A DNA stretch of 48,596 nt from Nitrospirota bacterium (GCA_004321915.1 SCQE01000079.1:1-48596); one strand, 5' to 3'; positions 15,802-25,593 are shown, counted from the stretch's first letter. Notes: generated by a model from the letters alone, not told the origin. A program made the numbers and translations.

Positions 15802-17031
15802 TTATTCATATCTCAACGCTTCTATCGGATCCAGCAGCGATGCCTTATACGCGGGATAGAAACCGAAGAATATTCCTACTATCCCCGAAAAACTGAAGGC
15901 GGAAACCACAGACAGCGTTGAAACGATGGTAGGCCAGCCCGCAAACATAGAAAGCAGCTCAGAGCCCGATATGCCTATGATGATGCCGAATATCCCGCCG
16001 ATTAAAGACATTATAAGGGCCTCGATCAAAAACTGGAGCCGTATGTCCCACGTCCTTGCCCCGACAGCCATCCTTATCCCGATCTCCCGAGTCCTTTCAG
16101 TGACAGAAACGAGCATTATGTTCATAATGCCTATTCCGCCCACAAGCAGAGACACGGACGCGATAGCGCCGAGGAGCAGCGTCATCACTTTTGAGGATTG
16201 CTCGGCAGCCTGCAGGGTCTGCGTCAGATTGCGGACCGTGAAATCATTGTCCTGCCTAGGCCCTATGCGGTGGCGCTGCCTCAAAAGCTCGGTTATCTGC
16301 TTCTCAGCCGCATACAGTTGCCCTGCATCCTTTGCCTTGATCATTATGATCCTCACCATCCCCGGAAAGGTGGTGCCGAAAAGCTGTCTCTGTGCGGTGG
16401 TGACCGGCACATAGATCGTGTCGTCTTGGTCCTGCCCGTTCGGAGATTGGCCTTTAGGTTCGAGTATGCCGATTATCGTAAAGGGAACTTTTTTTATCCT
16501 TATCGATTGTCCGATAGGGTTGACGCTACCGAAGAGGTTGTCCACAACGGTCTGGCCGACAAGGCAGACCTTGGCCCCGCTCCTCACTTCATCCGAAGTG
16601 AACGGCCTTCCGCCGGACAAGCCCCAGTCCCTGACGTTAAGCATTGCAGGCGTTGTGCCGACAACTGCGGTGGACCAATTCTGACTGCCATAAACCACCT
16701 GCCCGACACCGTTCAACACAGGGCCTACATGCATAACCGCAGGACATTCTTTTTGAATGGCCTCCGCATCGCCGAGAGAAAGCGTAGGCTGAGTGCCCGC
16801 CCCCATCCTGACCCCGCCCGCAGTTGTGGACCCCGGCAGTATGATAATCAAGTTGCTGCCTATGCTCGATATCTGCTCCGAAATCCTGCGCTGGGCGCCT
16901 GTTCCGACCGCAAGCATGGTTATAACTGCGCCTACGCCGATTATAATTCCGAGCATCGTGAGCATAGAACGCATCTTGTTTACACGCAAAGCCCGCAAGG
17001 CGATTTTTATGGTTGAAGGAACATTGATCAT
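15802..17031 (-). CDS. MacB-like ABC transporter permease
   Basis: The 409-residue protein has the N-terminal helix with the family pattern ALRALRVNKMRSMLTMLGIIIGVGAVI, a large periplasmic MacB_PCD domain, and three C-terminal helices with VSVTERTREIGIRMAVGAR, the FtsX-type cytoplasmic loop. It lacks a fused ATPase; that function comes from the gene just upstream, whose end overlaps it by 4 bases. With the MacA-like adaptor and a TolC partner it would form a mechanotransmission-type exporter for macrolides, peptides or lipoproteins. The substrate cannot be inferred. No motif is missing. Confidence 0.93.
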   Translation of the reverse strand: MINVPSTIKIALRALRVNKMRSMLTMLGIIIGVGAVITMLAVGTGAQRRISEQISSIGSNLIIILPGSTTAGGVRMGAGTQPTLSLGDAEAIQKECPAVMHVGPVLNGVGQVVYGSQNWSTAVVGTTPAMLNVRDWGLSGGRPFTSDEVRSGAKVCLVGQTVVDNLFGSVNPIGQSIRIKKVPFTIIGILEPKGQSPNGQDQDDTIYVPVTTAQRQLFGTTFPGMVRIIMIKAKDAGQLYAAEKQITELLRQRHRIGPRQDNDFTVRNLTQTLQAAEQSSKVMTLLLGAIASVSLLVGGIGIMNIMLVSVTERTREIGIRMAVGARTWDIRLQFLIEALIMSLIGGIFGIIIGISGSELLSMFAGWPTIVSTLSVVSAFSFSGIVGIFFGFYPAYKASLLDPIEALRYE

Positions 17032-17717
17032 AGCGCTTTTGTCTCGTCGCTTATTATCACGCCGTCGAGAAATCTTAACACCCTCTTGCTGTAGGCGGCT
17101 ATATCAGGCTCATGCGTCACAAGGACTATGGTTATGTTCGATTCTGCGTTGAGTTTCACGAAAAGCTCCATGACCTCGGCGCTGGTCCTAGTGTCCAAGT
17201 TGCCTGTAGGTTCGTCGGCGAATATTATCGGCGCTTGGTTAACGATGGCCCTTGCTATGGCGACCCTCTGCTGCTGTCCGCCTGAAAGCTGGTTGGTATA
17301 ATGGTTCTCCCTGCCGGACAGACCTACTACCTTCAATGCTTCCATGGCCCTAAGCCTGCGCTCTTTTGCAGGCATCCCGTTGTAAAGCATAGGCAGCTCT
17401 ACGTTCTCTATGGCCGATGTCCTCGAAAGCAGGTTAAACCCCTGAAACACAAACCCTATCTTCCTGTTTCTTATATCTGCAAGCTCATCCCTATCGAGTT
17501 TGGCTATATCCATGCCGTCGAGCATATAGCTTCCTGCGGTCGGCTTGTCGAGACACCCCAGAATATTCATAAAGGTCGACTTGCCCGAACCGGACTGTCC
17601 CATGATCGACAGGAATTCGCCCCGTTCTATATTCGCAGAAACGCTGCGTAAGGCATTCACCTCAACATCACCCAAATGGTATGTCTTGGTTATGTCCCGT
17701 GCGGCGATAAGCGCCAT
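17028..17717 (-). CDS. ABC transporter ATPase, MacB/LolD type
   Basis: The 229-residue ATPase has Walker A MGQSGSGKST (about residue 40), the Q-loop FVFQGFNLL, the signature LSGGQQQRVAIARAI, Walker B IIFADEPTGNLD, and the switch His in LVTHEPD, all in order. The sequence DEPTGNLD is typical of the LolD/MacB subfamily. The start is taken at ATG 17717; a TTG two codons upstream at 17723 is possible, with a GAGG about 5 bases before it. The start overlaps the end of the adaptor gene, and its own end overlaps the permease gene, so all three subunits are made from one transcript. Confidence 0.95.
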   Translation of the reverse strand: MALIAARDITKTYHLGDVEVNALRSVSANIERGEFLSIMGQSGSGKSTFMNILGCLDKPTAGSYMLDGMDIAKLDRDELADIRNRKIGFVFQGFNLLSRTSAIENVELPMLYNGMPAKERRLRAMEALKVVGLSGRENHYTNQLSGGQQQRVAIARAIVNQAPIIFADEPTGNLDTRTSAEVMELFVKLNAESNITIVLVTHEPDIAAYSKRVLRFLDGVIISDETKAL

Positions 17718-17719
17718 TT

Positions 17720-18901
17720 TCAAAACATCCTCGGCGGAGTCGCAGGCTTGCTTGTATTTTTGGAAAGCGCTTCGAGAATAACTTCCTGTCCTTCTTTAAG
17801 GTCTCCTGACACCACCTCGGTAAAATTACCGTCGCTTGTTCCGGTAACGACCTTCAGCATTTTGGGAGTGTTGTTTTCGAGCACCCAAAGTCCCCTGCCC
17901 TTGTCCTGCGGGCCTTTCTCTTTTCGGGCCTCTTTCGGCCCCCCTGACTTTTTGTCCTGCATCTTAAAACGCAGCGCGGCGTTAGGTATCTTGATAACGT
18001 CTTTGGCCGTAGTTATTATAATCGACACATTCGCGGTCATTCCGGGTTTAAGTTTCAGCTCCGAATTATCGACCTTGATCACGACATCGTATGTAACGAC
18101 ATTCTGCACTGTTATAGGCGCGTTCCTTATCTCCGAAACCTTCCCCTTAAAAATAAGATCGGGATACGCGTCAACAGTAAATTCGACATTCTGTCCCACT
18201 TGGACCTTTCCGATGTCGGCCTCCGCCACATTGCTGTCTATCTGCATCTTTGTAAGGTCCTGCGCTATATTGAAAAGTGTAGGCGTTTGAAAGCTCGCGG
18301 CCACGGTCTGCCCTACATCGACATTCCGCGATACCACAATCCCGTCCACAGGAGACAGTATGCGCGTGTATTCGAGATTGGTGTTCGAATACCTGAGGGC
18401 GGCCTTGGTCTGCGCCACCTGCGCCTTGGCCGCGCTCAACTGCGCCTTGGCAATTTCATAGTTTGACTCGCTCGTATCCAGATCGCTCTTTGCGATATAG
18501 TTCTTTGCGAAAAGCTCCTTGTTTCTGGACGCGGCCCTCTGGGCATCGGCAAGCGAGGCCTCGGCCTTCTCGACATTGGCTTCGGCGGCAAGCAGGTTTG
18601 CGCGTGACTGATCAGCCTGCGCCTCCAAGGTGGTGGGGTCTATCTGGGCTATGACCTGCCCTTTTTTGACCCGGGAATTAAAATCCACATAAAGATGTTT
18701 TATCGTGCCTGACACCTGAGTGCCGACCAGAACGGTCGTCACGGCATTTACGGTCCCTGAAGATGTGACCGTAGACACAATGTCGCCCTTTACCGCCTTT
18801 TCGGTCCTGAACCTGACTTCTCCATCTTTTCCTTTAAAGAAAAAAAAGGCAGCGGAGGCCATCACCACCGCAACCGCAATTCCGGCTATTATCTTCTTCA
18901 T
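17720..18901 (-). CDS. MacA-like periplasmic adaptor protein
   Basis: The 393-residue protein starts with a single membrane anchor (MKKIIAGIAVAVVMASAAFFFF), then the lipoyl half-motif TVLVGTQVSGTIKHLYVDFN, a long helical hairpin (Ala/Glu/Lys-rich, about residues 85-160), the second half-motif ILSPVDGIVVSRNVDVGQTV, and a barrel domain with LKLKPGMTANVSIII. This is the MacA architecture. A Lys/Gly-rich insert (RFKMQDKKSGGPKEARKEKG) lies near the C-terminus and is not typical. The gene overlaps the TetR regulator by 4 bases and the ATPase gene by a few bases. Confidence 0.92.
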   Translation of the reverse strand: MKKIIAGIAVAVVMASAAFFFFKGKDGEVRFRTEKAVKGDIVSTVTSSGTVNAVTTVLVGTQVSGTIKHLYVDFNSRVKKGQVIAQIDPTTLEAQADQSRANLLAAEANVEKAEASLADAQRAASRNKELFAKNYIAKSDLDTSESNYEIAKAQLSAAKAQVAQTKAALRYSNTNLEYTRILSPVDGIVVSRNVDVGQTVAASFQTPTLFNIAQDLTKMQIDSNVAEADIGKVQVGQNVEFTVDAYPDLIFKGKVSEIRNAPITVQNVVTYDVVIKVDNSELKLKPGMTANVSIIITTAKDVIKIPNAALRFKMQDKKSGGPKEARKEKGPQDKGRGLWVLENNTPKMLKVVTGTSDGNFTEVVSGDLKEGQEVILEALSKNTSKPATPPRMF

Positions 18902-19500
18902 TTCTTAAGTGTACCCCCTGCAAAAATATTTACATATTCTTTTATTACCAGATCGAGGTCAGCCTTCCGGTACTTCTTGCCCAAAAGGATTTCCTGTGCG
19001 CTGAAAAACGAATAGAACATCCCCATAAACGCCCGGGCAGCGTATTCGGTATCGAATTCTTTAAGTACCCCCGCCTCCTGAAGGCCTTCGAAATACAGTG
19101 CGAGAGTTCTGATTATCCCGTCAATAAACGAGTTGTATATCTTATGAATTTTTTCGGGATAGCGGGACATCTCGGACTGCATGATCCTTATCATCTCTAT
19201 CCTCGATTTCAGGGTTTCGAGAAATCTCAACGCTATTACAGCCAACGCTTCTTCGTAAGGCAGTTTTTCGACCTCGGGAATAAGGCTCTTTATCGTAGGC
19301 AAAAAAGAATATGTGTTAAGCACCTCTTCGAACAGCTGCTCTTTGGATGAGAAATGCCTGAACAGCGTAACTTCCGCTATGCCTGCCGACTTCGAGATCT
19401 CTTTTGTGGTTGCGCCGAGATAGCCTTTTGCGGAAAAAAGCCTTAAAGCCGCAGCCAGCGCCCTTTCCTTGGTAGTCAATATATTGTCCCCGGTCTTCAT
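18898..19500 (-). CDS. TetR/AcrR-family repressor
   Basis: The 200-residue protein has the TetR DNA-binding domain in residues 10-55: ALAAALRLFSAKGYLGATTKEISKSAGIAEVTLFRHFSSKEQLF (named here by position), with the recognition helix in AEVTLFRHF. The C-terminal ligand-binding part is helical and unremarkable. It is the first gene of the minus-strand run that continues with the MacA-like adaptor, with a 4-base overlap, so it most likely represses this efflux operon and is released by an efflux substrate. A strong palindrome lies 16 bases upstream of the start and is the likely operator. Confidence 0.9.
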   Translation of the reverse strand: MKTGDNILTTKERALAAALRLFSAKGYLGATTKEISKSAGIAEVTLFRHFSSKEQLFEEVLNTYSFLPTIKSLIPEVEKLPYEEALAVIALRFLETLKSRIEMIRIMQSEMSRYPEKIHKIYNSFIDGIIRTLALYFEGLQEAGVLKEFDTEYAARAFMGMFYSFFSAQEILLGKKYRKADLDLVIKEYVNIFAGGTLKK

Positions 19501-19515
19501 AGGTCCCAGTTTCGA

Positions 19516-19537
19516 AATGTAAGTAACCGCTTACATT
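19516..19537 (-). promoter_or_regulatory. candidate TetR operator
   Basis: AATGTAAG (19516-19523) and CTTACATT (19530-19537) are a perfect 8-bp inverted repeat with a 6-base spacer, directly upstream of the regulator gene. The TGTAAG/CTTACA halves resemble operators of AcrR-like repressors. On the minus strand TTTACA overlaps its left edge and could be a -35 box, which would fit repression by steric block. Confidence 0.65.
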
Positions 19538-19623
19538 GTAAAACGAGAGACAGCATCGGTGTCAAATAAACCTTACAGGGAGCGGAGATGCGGGGGCAAT
19601 TCAGGGAACTTAACACGCCAAGT

Positions 19624-22020
19624 TTAAGACAATACCTCGTCGAGAATGCTTTTCAATTTATTAATATCGTACGGTTTTTTCAAGGAGGCCGCAAAACCCT
19701 GTTTTTTATAATCCTCCATGGAAGAGTCCTCCGAATAACCGCTTGAGACTATCGCTTTGACTTCAGGATCGATCACTTTCATTCGCTTTAACGTTTCAGA
19801 CCCGCCCATACCGCCCCGGATAGTAAGATCGAGGATGACAATATCAAAGGGTCTGGCCGAATCCTTTGCCGCCTTATATATGCCCAGAGCCTCTTCTCCG
19901 CGTCCGGCGACCTCTGTCTCATGTCCAAGCGCCGCAAGCAACTCCCGGGCGACATCTCTTATGACCTCCTCGTCGTCCATTACAAGCACTCTGCCGGTCT
20001 TCTTCGAGGTCCGAACAACAGGCGCTGCTGCATCTTCTGCAGAGGCTTCCGTTGCCGGGATGTAAACGGTAAAAACAGTGCCTTTGCCAGCCTTGGATGA
20101 CACATCGATTGTACCGCCGTGGTTCTTGATTATAGAGTAGGAGGTGGCAAGACCGAGACCGCTCCCCTTTTCTTTGGTCGTAAAATAGAGATCGAATATC
20201 CTCGGCAGATACTCTTCCGGAATTCCGATCCCCGTGTCCCTGATCGAAATAGCTGCGTATTCGCCTTTTTCGAGGATGGCCGGCAACACGCTATCGCCGG
20301 ACTCTACATTGCGGGCGGAAATCTCTATAGTGCCGCCGAGAGGCATGGCTTGGTCCGCATTCAAAACAATGTTCTGGACCACCTGACTGATCTGCCCCTC
20401 GTCAGCATTAACGGGCCTGAGCGATTCGGCAATATCGCTGACACAGGAACAATTGGACCCGCTCAATGCAAAGCGTGCCGAGTTTTCTATCAAGGGACCC
20501 AGTTTGATAAGTTTCTTCTCCGGCTTGCCGCCCTTTGTAAAAGTCAGTAACTGGGAAGTAAGTTTTACGGAAAGATGCAAGGCCTTTTCGGCCTGTTCGA
20601 GCATTGACAGGGCCTTGTCACGATTGTCTATGCTGATCCTTGCCATAGAGAGATAGCCGAATATTCCCTGCAGAAGGTTGTTGAAGTCGTGAGCAATGCC
20701 TCCTGCAAGAGTGCCTACGGCCTCGAGCTTCTGTATGTTCCGGAGCTGCTCTTCCAGCCTTCTGTGTTCCGTAATATCTATGCCTAAAGAAGTAATGCCC
20801 GTTATTTCTTCGTTTGGACCGAACATGTGGGAGTTTGTCCATGCAATAAGCCGTTTCTCGCCTGCTTTTGTGAGGATATCGTTTTCGTATTTCTGGACTA
20901 TCTCTTTTTCGAGTATATTTTGGGCATGGAGCTCTTTTATTTGGGCCCTTATGTCATCGGGTATAAACAGGTCCGTCCAGTTCTTCCCTGCAATACCTTT
21001 TATGTCCCAACCCGTCAGCTTCGCAAAAAAGTTGTTTGCGAATGTTATGTTCCCCTCCCTGTCGAGCTGTACCGCAATGAGATTGGCATTCTCTAGGGTC
21101 TCCCTGAACCGACGCTCGGATTCTTTCAATGCCTCCTCAGCCATCTTGCGCGGGGTGACGTCCGTAAACACAACGGCAAACCTGTCCTTCATAGGGCTGA
21201 AGGCCCATACATCATAGTATCTGCCGAGTTCTTTCGAGTAATTCTGGTAGGCTGTCGGTTCGCCGGTTTGCGCTACCCGGCCGTAAACATCGATCCAGTA
21301 TTGTTCCGTAGCAGGCATCGCCTCTTTGACGGTCCTGCCCAGCAGGTCCGCAGCCGAAACGCCTGTGAGTTTCTCAAAAGCGGGATTGATCTCGAGAAAA
21401 CGGTAATCGGCGGGGCGTCCCTGCCCGTCGTATATCATCTCGTGCAAAGCAAAGCCGGTAGTCATGTTTTCGAAAAGCAGGCGGTATTTGCTTTCGCTGA
21501 GGACCAATGCATCGTCCGCCAGCTTGCTGTCTGTGATGTCCCTAAACGAACCTACAAGGTATTTTCTTCCCGATAGGGTCATTACAAACGAATTCACATC
21601 GGCATAAAAAACAGCGCCGTCTTTTCTCTTTACAGGAATATCAATCGCAAGGGTTATTTCGCCTGACAGTTGCCTCTCGATGCAATCGATGACATATGCA
21701 AGGTCTTTCTCGGGGTGTATGTCCGGAACTCCGAGTCCCCGGATCTCTTCTCTGCTGTAGCCCAGCATTTCGCAGATCGACTTATTGCTCGCGTGGAACC
21801 TTTTGTTTTCGATGTCGGCCAGCAGTATCCCATCGGGCGAATTTTCGAATATCGACTTAAACCGATCTTCCGACTCCCGCAGCTCCAACTCCACCCGCTT
21901 GTGCTTACGACTGTTGAATATCAGAACGAATATGAGGACAAACTGGCTTATCAGAAGAAAGATGATGCTTATGGTATATACCCAGTGCTGCTCCAGAATA
22001 TCGGTCCCGTAATTCGGCAT
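19624..22020 (-). CDS. PAS-rich hybrid sensor histidine kinase
   Basis: The 798-residue protein has one membrane helix near the N-terminus (about residues 14-36) and three PAS domains, beginning near residues 50 (FKSIFENSPDGILLADIEN), 180 (YRLLFENMTTGFALHEMIY) and 305 (FRETLENANLIAVQLDREG). A HisKA domain carries the phospho-acceptor His in AGGIAHDFNNLL (about residue 442). The HATPase has the N-box and G-box (DTGIGIPEEYLPRIFD, KGSGLGLATS). The C-terminal receiver domain has the acceptor Asp in DIVILDLTIRGG near residue 731. With no adjacent output regulator, it may pass phosphate to a distant Hpt or regulator. The signal is unknown; PAS pockets may bind small ligands. Confidence 0.93.
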   Translation of the reverse strand: MPNYGTDILEQHWVYTISIIFLLISQFVLIFVLIFNSRKHKRVELELRESEDRFKSIFENSPDGILLADIENKRFHASNKSICEMLGYSREEIRGLGVPDIHPEKDLAYVIDCIERQLSGEITLAIDIPVKRKDGAVFYADVNSFVMTLSGRKYLVGSFRDITDSKLADDALVLSESKYRLLFENMTTGFALHEMIYDGQGRPADYRFLEINPAFEKLTGVSAADLLGRTVKEAMPATEQYWIDVYGRVAQTGEPTAYQNYSKELGRYYDVWAFSPMKDRFAVVFTDVTPRKMAEEALKESERRFRETLENANLIAVQLDREGNITFANNFFAKLTGWDIKGIAGKNWTDLFIPDDIRAQIKELHAQNILEKEIVQKYENDILTKAGEKRLIAWTNSHMFGPNEEITGITSLGIDITEHRRLEEQLRNIQKLEAVGTLAGGIAHDFNNLLQGIFGYLSMARISIDNRDKALSMLEQAEKALHLSVKLTSQLLTFTKGGKPEKKLIKLGPLIENSARFALSGSNCSCVSDIAESLRPVNADEGQISQVVQNIVLNADQAMPLGGTIEISARNVESGDSVLPAILEKGEYAAISIRDTGIGIPEEYLPRIFDLYFTTKEKGSGLGLATSYSIIKNHGGTIDVSSKAGKGTVFTVYIPATEASAEDAAAPVVRTSKKTGRVLVMDDEEVIRDVARELLAALGHETEVAGRGEEALGIYKAAKDSARPFDIVILDLTIRGGMGGSETLKRMKVIDPEVKAIVSSGYSEDSSMEDYKKQGFAASLKKPYDINKLKSILDEVLS

Positions 22021-22170
22021 TCGATATATTACTACACTTGCATTTACAAAGCTAATATTACGGGCAATCCCCTGCCGTTTTTATTGATAGGACGGATTCC
22101 TTCGTGTTATTCTATCCGGATAAATATCTGCTCATTACAATAAACTTGCCGCACCGAAAGGATGATCCGG

Positions 22171-22476
22171 ATGTCCAAGAAAAATTGTTGGGAAGCAAAA
22201 AAATGCGGTCGCGAACCGGGAGGAGAAAAAATCGCGGAGCTCGGGGAATGCCCTGCAGTAAGCTCCTTTAAGGCCCACGGCATCAATCATGGGATCAACG
22301 GCGGACGCGCCTGCTGGGCGATTACAGGAACATATTGCGAGGGAAAGATACAAGGCACCTTTGCCAATAAGATCAGAGAATGCGCGAATTGCAGCTTCTT
22401 CATTTTAGTGTCAAGCGAAGAAGGCAATCAATTGGCCTCTGTCCCCTCGATAATACAAAAGATCAACGAAAAATAA
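22171..22476 (+). CDS. two-CW domain protein
   Basis: The 101-residue protein carries two Cys-Trp units: NCWEAKKCGREPGG near the start and RACWAITGTYCEGKIQGTF in the middle, followed by a CANC pair. This is the two-CW architecture seen in Deltaproteobacteria and Nitrospirota, in proteins often linked to sensor kinases; its job is not known. The Cys pattern suggests metal or disulfide binding. The start at 22171 is preferred because GAAAGGA lies about 8 bases upstream; an ATG at 22162 overlaps that site. It is divergent from the hybrid kinase gene, which starts 150 bases away, and convergent with the aconitase gene. Confidence 0.8.
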   Translation: MSKKNCWEAKKCGREPGGEKIAELGECPAVSSFKAHGINHGINGGRACWAITGTYCEGKIQGTFANKIRECANCSFFILVSSEEGNQLASVPSIIQKINEK

Positions 22477-22498
22477 GGTCAGGGAATATATTTATCGT

Positions 22499-24433
22499 TT
22501 ATGCTTTTGAGGCCGAAAGCAGACCGCCTTTCAAAACAAGATCCCTCTCTCTATCATTAAGGTCGGACACGACACAAAAGGACGATCCTTTTGTGAGGTT
22601 CTCGACTTTATATTCCTGATTTTCTTTGATCGCGCCGAGCAAGCCGCTTATCAAAAGCCTGTCGCCCTGTTCGACCTTATCGTAATCTTCCGCGGCTTTG
22701 AAAAGCAGCGGCAGAATACCGAAATTGACAAGGTTGGCCCTGTGTATCCTTGCGAACGATTTTACGATTACCGTCTGCAATCCGAGATACATCGGGGCCA
22801 AAGCCGCATGCTCTCTCGAAGAACCCTGCCCGTAGTTCTCCCCGCCGACAATAATAGCCCCGCCTTTTGTCTTTGCCTCGTGCGCGCGGCTGCTGAAGGT
22901 CTTATCGATATTCTCAAAAACAAAATCGGAGATGGCCGGGATGTTCGACCTGAACGGAAGCACCTTCGAGCCTGCGGGCATGATGTCGTCCGTTGTTATA
23001 TTATTTCCGGTCTTGAGCAGGACCTCAGCCTCGATGCTGTCTTTCAACGGCCCTTTAACAGGGACTTCTTTTATATTCGGTCCCTTTAGTATGGTCATCC
23101 CGCCGGTCTCGACTTTAGGGGCAACGAGCAGATTATCGTTTACCGTAAAACTCTTCGGCTCTTTCACTTTCGCGATCTCAAAACCCGCTTCCCTAGGATC
23201 GGCCATTTCACCCTTGAGCGCAAAAACCGCGCAGGAAATAGGGCTTGCAAGATAGACCGAAGCGTCCTTCGTGCCTGACCTGCCGTAAAAGTTTCTGTTA
23301 TACGAACGCACAGAAACGTGGCCCGTTCCGGGCGCTCCGCCCATGCCTATGCAGGCGCCGCACGAAATCTCCATGATCCTTGCGCCGGAAGAGATCATTT
23401 CGGCCACAATGCCCTCACGTGACAACATCTCATAGACCTGTTTGGAGCCGGGATTTATGAGCAGATTCAAATGCTCCGCTATTGTGCGTCCTTTGAGTAT
23501 GGACGCCACAGTCTTCATCGCGTGATACGAAGAATTGGTGCAGCTTCCGATGCAGACTTGGTCCACTTTTTTGCCTGTAAGTTCACGGACCGCAACAACA
23601 TTGTCCGGGCTGTGCGGCTGCGCTATCATCGGTTCGATGCTGCCGAGATCGAGAACTATCGTCTCTGAATATACTGCGCCTTTGTCCGCCTTCAGCTCCA
23701 CCCAATCCTTTTCCCTGCCCTCTGCCTTAAGGAATTTAAGGGTATTGGAATCGCTCGGGAATATCGATGTGGTGGCCCCGAGTTCCGCCCCCATATTCGT
23801 TATTGTGGCCCTTTCGGTAACATTGAGGTCTTTGACGCCCGGACCGCCGTACTCTATGATATTCCCGACCCCGCCCTTTACTGTCAGCATTTTTAAAAGC
23901 GTCAGTATTACATCCATGGCCGTGACCCACGGCCTGTTGAGTTTTCCGGTAAGCTTTACTTGGACCACCTTGGGCATATTGATTTCAAAAGGGGCCCCGG
24001 CCATAACTGAAGCCGCTTCAAGCCCTCCGACGCCTATCGCTATCATTCCCATGCCGCCGCCTGTAGGCGTGTGGCTGTCGGTGCCGAGCGCTATCCTTCC
24101 GGGGGCTGCGAACCTTTCCAGATGGACTTGATGACATATGCCGTTTCCGGGTTTTGAAAAATAGGCCCCGAATTTTGCGGCTGCCGTCTGAAGAAAAGCG
24201 TGGTCATCGCCGTTCATGAAGTTCGACTGGAGCATGTTGTGGTCTACATAAGAAACAGCGAGCGGCACCTTTACCCTGTCTATTCCTATCGCCTCGAATT
24301 CGAGCCAAGCCATCGTTCCGGTCGCGTCCTGCGTATAAACCTGGTCCACATTAAGAGCTATCCGGCTTCCGGTGGAAATCTCCCCTGAAACTTTATGCGC
24401 TTCAAAAATCTTCTGGACTATGTTTTTTGCCAT
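22499..24433 (-). CDS. aconitate hydratase, Aquifex type
   Basis: The 644-residue protein interconverts citrate and isocitrate with a [4Fe-4S] cluster. The three cluster ligands are visible as CIGSCTNS (about residue 297) and SCGACIGMGGAPG (about residues 357-361). The C-terminal swivel domain contains the substrate-binding GGENYGQGSSREHAAL. The length, much shorter than AcnA or AcnB, and the domain order match the Aquifex-type aconitases found in Aquificota, Nitrospirota and some Deltaproteobacteria. With korAB in the same window it fits oxidative or reductive TCA reactions. The start ATG has a clear but weak upstream site. It is the last gene of the minus-strand run. Confidence 0.95.
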   Translation of the reverse strand: MAKNIVQKIFEAHKVSGEISTGSRIALNVDQVYTQDATGTMAWLEFEAIGIDRVKVPLAVSYVDHNMLQSNFMNGDDHAFLQTAAAKFGAYFSKPGNGICHQVHLERFAAPGRIALGTDSHTPTGGGMGMIAIGVGGLEAASVMAGAPFEINMPKVVQVKLTGKLNRPWVTAMDVILTLLKMLTVKGGVGNIIEYGGPGVKDLNVTERATITNMGAELGATTSIFPSDSNTLKFLKAEGREKDWVELKADKGAVYSETIVLDLGSIEPMIAQPHSPDNVVAVRELTGKKVDQVCIGSCTNSSYHAMKTVASILKGRTIAEHLNLLINPGSKQVYEMLSREGIVAEMISSGARIMEISCGACIGMGGAPGTGHVSVRSYNRNFYGRSGTKDASVYLASPISCAVFALKGEMADPREAGFEIAKVKEPKSFTVNDNLLVAPKVETGGMTILKGPNIKEVPVKGPLKDSIEAEVLLKTGNNITTDDIMPAGSKVLPFRSNIPAISDFVFENIDKTFSSRAHEAKTKGGAIIVGGENYGQGSSREHAALAPMYLGLQTVIVKSFARIHRANLVNFGILPLLFKAAEDYDKVEQGDRLLISGLLGAIKENQEYKVENLTKGSSFCVVSDLNDRERDLVLKGGLLSASKA

Positions 24434-24501
24434 TTTTTTCTCCGAAAAATTTATTTTGAAATTCGAGCGTTTATTTTAACAAAAGCAGGCAGGCCATTTC
24501 T

Positions 24502-25593
24502 TTACCCCGCAATCCGCCTGTCAGACTCAAAAAGTCCTTTGCTTTTTTGGAGAACTATCCTTAAAAGGCTGCTCCTTGCAAAGACACAATGGTACGTAAA
24601 AGTGAACTCAGCCCCGAGATAAGCCTTTACTTCGGGGTCTGTCCAGCCCGCAATATATGTCTTCAGGCCGTTTTTTATGCAGTACTCGATGTTGTTGAAC
24701 CAACTGACAAAATAAAGATTAAGCTCCAACGAGTCGGGATACACAAACCCGACATACTTGTCCACCAGCGCATTTCTATAAATAAAGCAGAGGTTAAACC
24801 CGATTATTTTGTCTTTGTTTCTGTAAAGGAACACTATGCCGTCGTTTGAATCACGGAACACCTTTGCAAAAAAGTCCCTGCTCAATTTGTCGAAATGGAT
24901 ATAGCTGTGCTCATAAACGTTGATATACAACGAATAAAGAAGGTCCACATTGTCGTCGGTAAAGAAAGCGTCACCTGTTTTAATTTCGGCGACCGACAGT
25001 TCCGAACGCGCGCGCAGTTTTCTTTTAAAATCTTTTCTTCTCGATCTCGAAAATCTTTGCAGATAGTCTTCAACTGACGAAAAACTGACAGGCACATAGC
25101 TTAGGGCCTGTCCTGACAATTTTGTAAACCCTGCGGCTTCAAGCTGTTCGATGATATTTGATGCCCGAATGTTTTCATGTTCCGACAAAAGCGGAGACCC
25201 TAACGGGATGTCCTTCACTATCAAAAAAGAAGGCCCTTTGCTCGAAAACTGTGCGAGCAGCCCATCCGCAAATTCTTTCGGTGAAACTTCCGATGGAAAA
25301 GGGGCATATTCGGTAACGGTTGTGCCGACAAAAAGGACTTTCGGCCTGAATAAGCCGAGAACAAACCGGGGGACAAATCGGACGCACTTATCGCAGGCCT
25401 TCTTAAGCCGTCCGTCAACTGTCGTAAAAATATCGAATTCGGAGACAAAACCATAAACCGTTTTGTCCCCGCAGGCAATTCTTAACGGCTCAAACCCGTC
25501 AGGAGGAAATGCCAAGAAAAACCGGGCAAGCTCCTCGGGTTCAAGAAGATTAGAGACTGTAGGCTGTTTTCCATCGTTATCCCGCATGCTCAT
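24502..25593 (-). CDS. GNAT/FemAB-like acyltransferase
   Basis: The 363-residue protein resembles the peptidogalycan recognition/FemAB-like GNAT family. The C-terminal half shows the acyl-CoA N-acyltransferase fold: LLYSLYINVYEHSYIHFDKLS, then DSNDGIVFLYRNKDKIIGFNLCFIYRNALVDKYVGF, and SLELNLYFVSWFNNIEYCIKNGLKTYIAG. A strongly basic segment RFSRSRRKDFKRKLRARS is near residue 185 and is typical of this group. It would transfer an acyl or aminoacyl group from a thioester, possibly from the ACP encoded two genes upstream. Its start overlaps the end of the hydrolase gene by 17 bases. The final product is unknown. Confidence 0.65.
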   Translation of the reverse strand: MSMRDNDGKQPTVSNLLEPEELARFFLAFPPDGFEPLRIACGDKTVYGFVSEFDIFTTVDGRLKKACDKCVRFVPRFVLGLFRPKVLFVGTTVTEYAPFPSEVSPKEFADGLLAQFSSKGPSFLIVKDIPLGSPLLSEHENIRASNIIEQLEAAGFTKLSGQALSYVPVSFSSVEDYLQRFSRSRRKDFKRKLRARSELSVAEIKTGDAFFTDDNVDLLYSLYINVYEHSYIHFDKLSRDFFAKVFRDSNDGIVFLYRNKDKIIGFNLCFIYRNALVDKYVGFVYPDSLELNLYFVSWFNNIEYCIKNGLKTYIAGWTDPEVKAYLGAEFTFTYHCVFARSSLLRIVLQKSKGLFESDRRIAG

